This document shows positions 55,720 through 64,000 of a stretch of 64,000 nucleotides of DNA, one piece after another. Source of the DNA: Ctena decussata (taxonomy: Eukaryota; Mollusca; Bivalvia; Lucinida; Lucinidae). Position 1 is the stretch's first letter, and each line of letters opens with the position of its first letter. The translations under genes were made by a program, and so were the position numbers. Location of the stretch: assembly GCA_963989385.1 (NCBI GenBank), contig OZ022500.1, positions 111,269,842 through 111,333,841 of the forward strand. Reading direction: 5' to 3'. The notes beneath the pieces were generated by a model that searched no databases, was not told the origin of the DNA, and worked only from the letters and a program-made list of their open reading frames with translations.

Positions 55720-57475
55720 ATGACAACGGAAGTGAAATTTAGTGGCCGAACATATGGCAAAGGCCAAGAATCTGCAGCAAGTAGAGCTTTTGATGAGGCC
55801 TTCTCCAAACCTAAAGCTACCAATATGAAATGGGGAAATGCTTCATTTGTTAAGACTAGAGTGGATGAGGAAAATGAGGCAAAGAAGATGAAAATTGAAG
55901 AGCCCAGTGATCCTTTCAGTTTTGAATTTGATGGGGACAGGTCACCTAAAAAGAGAAAAGTTCAGCCAATAGCAGCTAGGACAGTTGTACAGCCTGCTGT
56001 TAGATATGTTGTTCCTACAACAACACAACCAGCTGTAAGGATTAAAACTGATCTACATGATGATGATGACAATGATTTAGTTGTCAAAAGAGCTCCGATA
56101 AGGACATACGCAAAGAAATCAAGTAGGAAGGTGAAACATGAAAATGATTCTTCACAGATGAAAATGGATACTTTTGTGAAACCAAGTAAAAATAGTGAGG
56201 AAGATACTACAGACTTATCTCAGGAGACAACAGAATCAAGTGAGGAACCACCTGAAACTGAAGATACTGGTGATGATCTATATATAGAACATGATGATGG
56301 TTCATCAGTGGATGTTAAAGATACAAGCTTTCTTGAAACAGAGGAAGAAAATATATTTTCTAAAAAAAGGAAAGGGCCCAGTGATGGCCCTGAAGAAATA
56401 ACGGTAAAATTCAGGAGTAAATATTTAGACCCAGATGTCTATTCAAAATTCACTGAAAATACTTCTCCAAGGGATCCAGTTGGAAGACTTTCGAATAGTA
56501 AAGTGGTGCATTCAAATGTTCTTAAGCATGATGCAGGAACCACATTGATAGTTGTTTGCTCACCAAAAGTTGAGACAGATATTAAACATACCAATGTTGA
56601 AACAAAATATTTTAATAAGACAGAAAAATATTTAAGAACAAGAAGCCAAGCTAGACAAGAAAGTTCCCAAGCTGAGAAAGGTCAGGATGAAAGTCAGTCT
56701 GAAAAAGACCAAAATGAAAAGGAACCAATGGATGAAGCAATTTCAAGTGATACACAAGAGTCAGAACAAACAGAAAGTGCTAATGCAACTGGGACAGAAT
56801 CAGAGATGTCAGAGTCACCAGTTGTAACAGTTGCAAACAATAAAGCAACTGTAGACTCTCAGTCTTCCACCGGCTCTGAACTACCAAAGATTCAACCCAG
56901 AAAGAAAAGATCTGCAGCTACTGCTAATAAACCTAGTAAAACTACTGTTGCTAAAGTTAAAAATGGAGTAACGGCAGATGCTAGTAAAAGTAATGGAACT
57001 GCAACAGATACTGATAATAATGTAGTGCCTGCTGCTGCTGCAAATAAAGATAATGTTAACACAAACTCAGCTGATGGAGTTGCTAAGGATGCAGCTGTAA
57101 ACATAAACTCAGCTGATAAAGTTGCCAAGGCTGCAGCTTCAAATATAAACTCAGCTGATAAAGTTGCTAAAACTGCAGCTGTAAACATAAACTCAGCTGA
57201 TAAAGTTGCTAAAGCTGCAGCTCCCACTCAGAGGAAATTTCATAGGATCTTTAGATCCAGGAATAAACCTTTGGAAGACTCATCACAAGAGACCCCTCCT
57301 AAGTCTCAGACAGAGTCATCAAGTGTTGAAACAACACCTGATAACTCCCAGCGATCGGAAGATATGGCTGACTCCAGTCAAACAAGCGCTGATGCAGATG
57401 TTTCAGAACAGTCTCAGACAAGCTCACAAGATGATGTACAAGTGATGGGAACAGAGCCTGGAGCTCTAGAAGAAG
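55720..57475 (+). CDS. WAPL: WAPL, cohesin release factor, N-terminal exon
   Basis: The exon starts at 55703 after the acceptor TTTATTTGCAG; ATG at 55720 follows a 17-nt leader. It codes 585 codons plus one base (phase 1) and ends at GAAG/GTATTT (57475/57476); the TGA at 57487 is intronic. The first 70 residues align with the conserved WAPL N-terminus: RTYGKG (10-15), FDEAFS (24-29), KWGNASF (37-43), KKMKIEEPSDPFSFEFDG (55-72). A basic nuclear signal, PKKRKV, is at 76-81. The rest is acidic, Ser/Thr/Gln-rich and disordered. Known role: with PDS5 it opens the cohesin ring and releases it from chromatin. The helical WAPL domain is not in this exon and should lie beyond the window. A large first coding exon after a non-coding exon is also known in vertebrate WAPL. 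Confidence 0.85.
57061..57216 (+). repeat. 39-bp coding minisatellite in the WAPL exon
   Basis: Four tandem 39-bp units encode NSADxVAKxAAxN repeats (13 residues each). The last three are nearly identical, so recent in-frame expansion is likely. The repeat lies in the disordered part of the protein. Confidence 0.85.
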
Positions 57476-57506
57476 GTATTTATATATGAGTGACATCATC
57501 ATGCAG

Positions 57507-57725
57507 GTGTATGGCTACACCTTCATGTTTTTCCAACATTTTTACAAAGGGGAACAACTTCTTTGACTTCCTGTTTGCTTTGATGGCGGATGAAGCCCTT
57601 CCAAGGGGGGTTTACTCTTAAAGGAAAGTAATTGCACCTAGAGGAGCAAACCTTTACATTTAAGAGTTGGCCCCATTAGAAAGGATGCAAAAATGAAGTG
57701 GTTGAGTTGCTTCCCTTGAAAGTCT
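57507..57725 (+). repeat. dispersed repeat N, copy 3
   Basis: GGCTACACCTTCATGTTTTT, GACTTCCTGTTTGCTTTGAT, TTTACTCTTAAAGGAAAG, CTAGAGGAGCAAACC and GAGTTGCTTCCCTTGAAAG appear in the family order. It lies in the intron just after the WAPL exon. Confidence 0.55.
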
Positions 57726-57728
57726 GGA

Positions 57729-57887
57729 TGGATGGATGACTTGTGATATTACGTCCTTTTCAAGAGTATTTCAGTCATATCAGGATGATGGGAAGTTGAT
57801 AATGAAATGCTGTGTGCAGTGGAACCCCATTTATGCTTGAAAAGATTCTCACCAGGACCGCTAGGTCAGCAGGCCAGAGCTTAACCT
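57729..57887 (-). mobile_element. tRNA-headed SINE, 5'-truncated
   Basis: The minus strand carries the shared body and 3' core (CATCATCCTGATATGACTGA ... GGACGTAATATCACAAGTC), but the tRNA-like head is incomplete. It is flanked by the imperfect duplication TTGAAAGTCTGGA (57716-57728) and CTGAAAGTTTGGA (57887-57899). Confidence 0.65.
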
Positions 57888-58790
57888 GAAAGTTTGGAAA
57901 TAAAGGGATAGTGATAGTTTCTGTTCAAAAAGTGTTCAGTCTATATGTACATTAAAACAGCTTTGATTAGGAAATCTAAGGTCCTGATAGGAATACAGTG
58001 CTTTTCTAAATATCTGTGCTGTAGTTAGAGGATTTTCAGGCTAAGTCAGGATAGTTTTTCTCATTTCTGAGTGTTCTCCCCAGAAATTTCAGAAGGCATG
58101 TCGCTTTTAGCACAAAAATCAGATTTTGACTTGTTGATCAATTTTTGAAATCCTTAATATAGCAATGTTTTGTCAAATTAAGCCTATTTTTACATTATAA
58201 ATACTTTATTGATGATCCTTAATGCATTTAAAACAACTTGACTGGCTAAGAAATGAAAATAATAGCTCTTTTATAAACTTCCATTGGAAATCAAGGCATG
58301 TTGCAAAGGTAATTTGAAGAGGAAGGCATGTTGCAAGCGACATGCCTTAATGGTCTGGGGAGATCCCTGTTTCTCCATAGAATTTAGAAATGTATGTTGT
58401 GACCCGTCAGAAGCTTCTCCTTGGCAAGGCGGTTCTGATGAACTTAGTCACAATATACCTGTATATGCTTTTATTGAGAAATAAGAAACATTGTCTATAA
58501 ATTATCATCAGTTAATACCCCTATTACCTGGAACTCTGAATTGTACATGTATGTACTGTATTCATTTGCTTATGAGACAGGGTCTTTCCTACTTAAAAAA
58601 GACCCCAAGTTTCTAAATCAGTCTTGTGTAATTTTGCAATAAGATGGGGCATTGTCTTCCAAAACAGTCCCAAAAATCTAGATCTGTCCTAAAAGATGGA
58701 TCTAGATTTTTTTGGTTGTTTTGGTAGGGAAAACCCTGTCTTATAATAACCAAATAAATGCAGTAAGTTTCAGTAAGCTGAAATTCTCAG
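57888..58790 (+). other. presumed WAPL intron sequence
   Basis: No ORF or element with clear ends. CTAGATCTGTCC and GGATCTAGATT around 58678-58710 form a small inverted pair. Confidence 0.35.
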
Positions 58791-58840
58791 CATTTCACAT
58801 TCAAGGACAACCCACCCTAAAACTGCCGTTGCTGATAAAC

Positions 58841-58927
58841 ATGGCGGAGGACGCAGCGGACAGTGATGTTGACAGCTCTCAACAATCCAATGCCAGTGAT
58901 GAACAACAGTTAGAGGAAAGTTCTCAG
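58841..58927 (+). CDS. candidate exon: alternative start or second WAPL exon
   Basis: AACATGGCGGAGGACGCAGC is a strong start context with a YY1-like core. The frame MAEDAADSDVDSSQQSNASD continues EQQLEESSQ and ends at CAG/GTATAA in phase 0. Extended back to a possible acceptor (AAATTCTCAG, 58789-58790), the frame is open and its phase matches the WAPL exon donor, so it could be the next WAPL exon. The acceptor is poor and the local GC rise favours an alternative first exon or another gene's start. Confidence 0.4.
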
Positions 58928-59006
58928 GTATAAACAGTGCATCAGATAAGTTGAGTATCATGATAATTCGGCTATAACTTATAAGACGCCGTTTGCGAGA
59001 TGAAAC

Positions 59007-59192
59007 CAGGGATCAAGCTAGAGATCAGAATGAGGGAGAAGTTTTTCTGATTTTAGGGAGAAGTTTCTGCCCATCTCACTGCTTTGCCTATATATTCTAT
59101 ACATTTAAACTTCTCCTTCAGCTCAGAACAGGGAGAAGTTTGATCCTGCAAGGAGACTATTTCTCCCGAGTCTCCCTCTAGCTTGATCCCTG
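59007..59192. mobile_element. 186-bp TIR element with CAGGGATCAAGC ends
   Basis: CAGGGATCAAGCTAGAGA at the left and TCTAGCTTGATCCCTG at the right, with AGGGAGAAGTTT and AAACTTCTCC inside. TGAAAC is repeated exactly against both ends (59001-59006 and 59193-59198). The CAGGG ends are hAT-like; a 6-bp duplication is shorter than the usual 8. Confidence 0.65.
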
Positions 59193-59209
59193 TGAAACAA
59201 TAGAACAGC

Positions 59210-59882
59210 CTTCAGAGCTATAGATAAGAGGGATTATTTGGTGATGCATAGCTATGTAATCAATCTAGTCTGTCTCTCTCTCTCTCTCTTTCTCTTCTCT
59301 CTCTCTATGGTGTGTTACAAAGAGAAGTAAAAAGTGAGATAGTGCATATCTATCTATCTATGATCACGCATGGTGTGTTACAAAGAGAAGTAAAAAGTGA
59401 GATAGTGCAGAATAAAAAGTTTAAAAGTAAGGTGAATAAAGATGACAGAGTTAATGCTAGTAAGAAGAGTTTAAAATCAGGATAAAGTATGTACTTATAG
59501 AAGGGCATGACTGATCTTACTGACTCCTAATCTAAAGAAGTCAAGATCTGACACCTGGACGTGATCAGCTGGTAATCTGTTCCAAAGAACAATAGTCATG
59601 GGAAAGAACGAGTATTGATAATAACAGACAGATGTATGGATCTGTCTGTAAGAAAGAGGATGCATGTGACGAGTATATCTGGTGGGCTGTTCGAAGTATG
59701 ATAGAACCGGTTTGGCAACCAGGCTGTAAACAACCAGGCCGTAATAACATACATTGCTACCCCTAATCTGAACCGTCTCGATGAGACAGTTCAGATGAGG
59801 GGTCACAACATATGTTTTCAATTAGAAATAAGAAAAATTATCCTAAATTAGCATCAAATACTCCTTATCTAAAGCTCTGAAG
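59210..59882. mobile_element. family G element, copy 2, with internal insertions
   Basis: Ends CTTCAGAGCTATAGATAAG and the mirrored CTTATCTAAAGCTCTGAAG. The family core palindrome (CTGAACCGTCTCGATGAGAC...) survives at about 59767-59802. Between lie a (TC)n run (59270-59306), a 38-bp segment repeated at 59308 and 59371 (GGTGTGTTACAAAGAGAAGT...), and a LINE fragment, making it three times longer than copy 1. Confidence 0.6.
59495..59745 (-). pseudogene. LINE C-terminal fragment
   Basis: The minus-strand frame has SYRQIHTSVCYYQYSFFPMT, IVLWNRLPADHVQVSDLDFF and a short tail, the standard C-terminal signature of jockey/CR1-like LINE proteins. It lies within the family G element. Confidence 0.7.
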
Positions 59883-59900
59883 TGCATCAGATAAGTTGAA

Positions 59901-60081
59901 TACAGTCAAATCCTGTCTTATGGGGTCTTAAGGGAAGCCCCAAAATTGGCTGCTTAAGACAGGTGACCCTTTAAAACAGGTTCATTTGCACTAAAGTTTG
60001 GTTCAAGGGACCCAGAAAAGGTGGCTGCTAAAGAGAGGTGGCCCCTTAGTAGAGATGACAACATAAGCAGGTTTGACTGTA
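59901..60081. mobile_element. family J TA-flanked MITE, copy 2
   Basis: TACAGTCAAATCCTGTCTTA at the left is mirrored by AGCAGGTTTGACTGTA at the right; 181 bp, the same length as the copy at 1102. Inner TAAGACAGGTGACC and AGAGAGGTGGCC resemble the internal phrases of copy 1. Confidence 0.7.
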
Positions 60082-61222
60082 TTAGTATAATTTGGCTATA
60101 AGACTGCTTTCCCCATTTGCGAGATGAAACATGCTTTGGCCCCTCAATAGAACAGCGGCCCTTGCTGAAGTAGTCATTATGTCCTCATAAAGAGCAGCTA
60201 TGTTTTAGGCTATATATTCACTGTGTTCTGAAAATTTAAATATCAAGATGTACAACACATAAATGCATAGGCAGCTAGGGTATACCTAAATCAGACTGCC
60301 CAGAAACAGTCTGATCAGGGTGTAAGCTACTTGAGATACCACCAAGTATTCTAAAAAAAAAACTTTGCTGGGGAATGAAATGTTCAAAATGAAGTAATGT
60401 AGACTCACATCTACAGTCATTATGATGCGCATCTGACTTTAATATACTCTTTTCTTTTTGTCTTTTTAGTAAGAGAAAAGATCTTGCGTGATTGTAGGAA
60501 AGGCTTATCTATCTAGCACGTACTGTAATGTTTAGTGTGAGGAGACAATATTTAATTTTGCTTGAATGTTTTAACTATAATTGTGGGATAAAACTTTTGA
60601 CAGCAAATATGTTGTCATCAGAAGTAAATCTGACATTCAATCAGTAGAGAGGTAAAAACATAACTGATAACACACATAGAGGATCAGTCTGTTCAAGGTC
60701 TGTATAATGTGCCATTCAGCAACCAACAGTTTGATTTAATTGTTTCTGAGCAATGGACATATCCAAATTTAGAGAATAAAGTTCATCAGAGAAACTAGTA
60801 TATAAAGGTGTCTCAGTACATAGAATCATTACATTATTCAGTATTTCTGTATGTAGTGTAAACAATCACCTGAATGTTTGTTACTGGTGCTTAGTGCAAT
60901 AGATTTTGCACTAAGAGTCCTACCAGCATTATAATGAAATGATTATGTACCAGGAAACTTTTTCATATGAAACTAAATACATTTAGTTTGATCAGCCTGT
61001 TCATCCACACAGCTTCTGTGCAATTCTTAAAAAATGTGTGTTTGCTGCACTCCAAACTGACTTTTTCAGGTGGGCAGGTAGGTAGAACTTCTTATCAGGT
61101 GCCAGAAAGTACTTGGAGTGATTAAAGTACATTTGCAAAGAGTGTAAACCCTGATCAGACTCCACTTAGTACCAGTCTGATCAGAGTCCACACTGTTAGC
61201 CATTGACTGTCAGTCATCTTAG
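60082..61222. other. presumed WAPL intron, no exon identified
   Basis: A strong polypyrimidine tract and AG (CTTTTCTTTTTGTCTTTTTAG, AG near 60469) is followed by no frame that resembles WAPL. GATCAGACTCC/AGTCTGATCAG phrases near 60305 and 61160 resemble parts of family A. No gene is supported. Confidence 0.35.
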
Positions 61223-61427
61223 CCAGAGCTCTAGATAAGAGGGAGTATTTGGTGATAATTAGGGATAATTTTTGTTAATTCTGCATAAAAACATATATTG
61301 TGACCCCTCATCTGAACCGTCTCGACGAGACGGTTCAGATGAGGGGTCACAACAAATGGTTTCAATGAGAAACAAGAAAAATTATCCTTAATTATCATCA
61401 AATACTCCCTCTTATCTAGAGCTCTGG
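61223..61427. mobile_element. family G palindromic MITE, copy 1
   Basis: CCAGAGCTCTAGATAAG at both ends in inverted orientation. The arms pair through GGGAGTATTTGGTGATAATT and a perfect centre (GACCCCTCATCTGAACCGTC facing its complement around TCGA). It is almost entirely one hairpin. Confidence 0.85.
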
Positions 61428-61595
61428 TCTTAGCTCCTTTCAGAGCTAAATGCAATAACCAACGTTGAAATAATAAAAAAAATTACCGGTATGTAAAATT
61501 GACAAGGATTTAAAGAAGAGAAATAATGGCAAAGATAAAAAAAATAAAAAAAATAAAGAGTAGGACCAGATTTGTTGGGTAGGACCACAGCAAAT

Positions 61596-61690
61596 CAGGG
61601 CCTGACAAATCCATTGTCAGGTTGCCCGGGACAAGCGAAAATTTTTGCTGGGCAAGTAAATTATTTTCTTACTTGCACAGAAAATGTATA
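61596..61690. mobile_element. family I element, left-end fragment
   Basis: CAGGGCCTGACAAATCCATT with GCCCGGGACAAG and CTGGGCAAGTAAATT matches the left end of the element at 53160. No matching right end is found before the tandem array. Confidence 0.5.
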
Positions 61691-61862
61691 AGTTATATAG
61701 GGAAAACAGATACATTTCAGCATTTTCTTGTAGAAGCTTATTACTGAACAAGTGGATTTTTATGGAGGATATCATAGTCCTTCAGAATTTAAATTTATAC
61801 ATGTATGGTAAAAATCATATTACTCCTCTTATAGCATGAATGTGCAGGCTAATGTTTTTGTT

Positions 61863-63329
61863 ATGTCTCCCCCCTTCAGGGTCGGGAGACATATTGTTTT
61901 TCCCCGGGCGTCTGTCCGTCTGTCCGTCTGTCACAAATCGTGTCCGTTCTATAACTTGAAAACCGCTCAAGCTATATTCGCGAAACTTCATATAAATATC
62001 AATCAACATGAGACGACGTGCAGAGTGCAAGAACAGTAACTCTGGCATTTATACTTTTTGAGTTATTTCCCTTGGAACTTAGTCCATCACAAAATTGTGT
62101 TTCAATCGTGTCCGTTCTATAACTTGAAAACCGCTCAAGCTATATTCGCGAAACTTCATATAAATATCAATCAACATGAGAAGACGTGCAGAGTGCAAGA
62201 ATGGTAACTCTGGCATTTATACTTTTTGAGTTATTTCCCTTGGAACTTAGTCCATCACAAAATTGTGTTTCAATTGTGTCCGCTCTGTAACTTGAAAACT
62301 GCTCAAGCTTTATTCACGAAACTTCATACAAATATCAATCAACATGAGGCGATGTGCAGAGTGCACAAATGGTAACTCTGGCATTTATACTTTTTGAGTT
62401 ATTTCCCTTGGAACTTTGTCCATCACAAAATTGCGTCTCAGTCGAGTCCGTCTATAACTTTAAAACCATTCAAGCTATATTCATGAAAGTTCATACAAAT
62501 ATCAATCAACATTAGACAATGTGCAGAATGCACTTTGGCGTTTAAACTTTTTGAGTTATTTCCCTTGGAACTTTGTCCATCACAAAATTGCGTCTCAGTA
62601 GAGTCCGTCTATAACTTTAAAACCATTCAAGCTATATTCATGAAAGTTCATACAAATATCAATCAACATCAGACGACGTGCAGAATGCAAGAACCATAAC
62701 TTTAGCATTTATACTATTTGAGTTATTTCCCTTAGAACTTTGTCAGTCACAAAATCGTGTCTCAGTTGTGTCTGCTCTATAACTTGAAAACCATTCAAGC
62801 TATATTCACGAAACTTCATACAAATATCAATCAACATTAGAAGAATTGCATAGTGCAAGAACCATAACTCTTGCATTTATACTTCTTGAGTTATTTCCCT
62901 TGGACCTTTGTCAGTCACAAAATCGTGTCTCAATCGCTTTATTACTTGAAAACCGGACAAGCTATATTCACGAAACTTCATACAAATGTCAGTCAACACT
63001 AGACAACCTACAGAGCACAGCATTTATACTATTTGAGTTATTTCCCTTGGAACTTTGTCATTCACAAAATCGTGTCTCAATCGTCTAAGCTCTATAACTT
63101 GAAAACCGTTTAAGCTATATTCATGAAACTTCATACAAATATCAGTCAACATATAAATAGACGACGTGCAGAGCACTGTAACTCTTGCATTTATATTTTT
63201 TGACAAAAACTAAATATGAATATCAGTCAACATTACATGACATGCAGAGCATAACAACTATAACTCTTGCATTTATACTTTTTACTTATTATGAATCCCT
63301 GCTTCAGGGTAGAGAAACATATTGTTTTT
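61863..63329 (+). repeat. tandem array 2, about 168-bp monomer, hairpin-led
   Basis: It starts with a hairpin (ATGTCTCCC ... GGGAGACAT, 61863-61892), then ATATTGTTTTT and a (GTCCGTCT)n tract. About eight units follow, each with ATAACTTGAAAACC, CAAGCTATATTC, GAAACTTCATA, AATATCAATCAACAT, GACGTGCAGAGTGCA, GAGTTATTTCCCTTGGAACT and CACAAAATTG. ATAACTT-type phrases are at 61951, 62119, 62287, 62454, 62611, 62779, 62941 and 63094; full units are 167-168 bp and later ones carry deletions. A degraded copy of the leader (CTTCAGGGTAGAGAAACATATTGTTTTT) closes the array at about 63303-63330. Confidence 0.85.
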
Positions 63330-64000
63330 ATGCCCCCAACTTCGGAGAAGTTGAGGGGGCATATTGGTTTGGGCCTGTCCGTCCGTCCGTCTGTCCGTCC
63401 GTCTGTCCGTAATGCTTTTTGGCAGCTGGGAAACTCAAGAACTGCTTATGCTAGGATCTTGAAATTTTATATGTGGCATGTACTTGAAAAATAAGCGGAC
63501 CCATATTTTTTATTTTTTCCGCCGGTCATGTATTTCCAGAGTTATGCCCCTTTTTCAACTTAGTCTATGGAACCTTGTGAACAAAATATCTCAAGAACCC
63601 ATGATGCTAGGATCATGTTTTTATGCAGGATGACATTGCCCAAGGTGTAGATGACCTGATTAACTTTTGGAAAAAAATCATGCATTTTTGACCGAGTTAT
63701 GCCCCTTTTTTGACTTAGTGCATTATAAGCCTATGGAACCTTGTGAACAAAATATCTCAAGAACCCCTGGTGCTAGGATCATGAGGTTTTGCAGGATGAC
63801 AATGCCCAAGGTGTAGATGACCTGATTAACTTTTGAAAAATACTGGTGAATTTTTTACCGAGTTATGCCCCTTTTCAACTTAGTGCATTGTAAGCCTATG
63901 GAACATTTGTGAACAAAATATCTCAAGAACCCCTGATGCTAGGATCATGATTTTTTGCAGGAAGATATTGCCCAAAGTGCAGATGACCTGATTAACTTTT
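63330..64000 (+). repeat. tandem array 3, about 166-bp monomer, hairpin-led, cut by the window
   Basis: It starts with a hairpin (ATGCCCCCAACTTC ... GAAGTTGAGGGGGCAT, 63330-63362), then ATATTGGTTT and a (TCCG)n tract (63377-63410). Units with GAGTTATGCCCC, CCTATGGAACCTTGTGAACA, AATATCTCAAGAACCC, TGCTAGGATCATG and GTAGATGACCTGATTAACTT follow; the TCAAGAACCC phrase is at 63591, 63757 and 63923 (166 bp apart). It runs off the right edge. Confidence 0.85.

Noticed and set aside
56892..57227. 111-codon minus-strand frame rich in Ala/Leu
   Set aside because: Antisense shadow of the 39-bp minisatellite in the WAPL exon.
60448..60560. Excellent polypyrimidine tract and AG, possible WAPL exon
   Set aside because: None of the three frames after the AG resembles WAPL and all hit stops quickly; probably an intronic T-rich tract.

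Overview
This window is a piece of nuclear DNA from an animal, most likely a bivalve mollusc and perhaps a venerid-type clam. That assignment is my inference. It rests on AT-rich, gene-poor sequence, exons with GT-AG splice signals, animal-type LINEs, tRNA-derived SINEs, and very many fold-back DNA elements of kinds I associate with bivalve genomes. It has no prokaryotic gene layout, CRISPR array or plausible free-standing tRNA gene.

Genes. I can support three protein-coding loci. (1) 10427-10972 (+) is a complete single-exon ORF for a small secreted protein with a predicted beta-sandwich, carbohydrate-binding-module-like fold; a TATA box lies about 345 bp upstream. (2) 38682-40163 (+) is a complete 493-codon ORF for a basic, disordered, unrecognised protein with two short motifs resembling protein phosphatase 1 docking sites, followed by a poly(A) signal. 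(3) 55720-57475 (+) is the large first coding exon of WAPL, the cohesin release factor. A good acceptor precedes it and a good donor ends it. A candidate promoter and non-coding first exon lie about 5 kb upstream at 50335-50458, and the rest of the gene should lie beyond the right edge. Short candidate coding exons are at 2270, 6436, 22056 and 58841.

Retroelements. The best preserved is a LINE at 46971-50222 (+) with an endonuclease-reverse transcriptase ORF of more than 900 codons; a single in-frame TAG separates it from a short upstream ORF. Around it lie broken LINE pieces: 45693-46540 (-), 46753-46960 (-), 50500-50947 (-), 50933-51130 (+), 54783-55070 (+) and 59495-59745 (-). An RTE-type remnant sits at 17765-19092 (-). 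Five tRNA-headed SINEs are at 13757, 17416, 36482, 43724 and 57729, two of them with clear target-site duplications.

DNA elements and repeats, named here by letter. A: four copies with GAGCCGCG...CGCGGCTC ends (12472, 22107, 36958, 52141). B: four near-perfect palindromes with GGGGCCGTATTCAT ends (11505, 12960, 26669, 27637). C: GGCC...GGTTATAAAAC ends (9149, 40470, 40762). D: an 880-bp symmetric motif array (24366). G: 59210 and 61223. H: two related fold-backs with 9-10 bp target duplications (51507, 51979). I: CAGGGCTTGACAAA ends (53160, partial at 61596). J: TA-flanked (1102, 59901). TTAA-flanked elements are at 3242, 7456 and 42837. Three tandem arrays with monomers of about 162-168 bp (34373, 61863, 63330) each start with a (GTCC)n-like tract; the last two also start with a hairpin.

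Layout. 1-10 kb: intergenic with TIR elements and two possible exons. 10-12 kb: secreted-protein gene. 12-38 kb: dense repeats, no confident gene. 38.7-40.3 kb: disordered-protein gene. 40-46 kb: fold-back elements. 46-51 kb: LINE cluster next to the candidate WAPL promoter. 51-55.3 kb: nested DNA elements inside the inferred WAPL first intron. 55.7-57.5 kb: WAPL exon. 57.5-64 kb: more repeats, presumably later WAPL introns.
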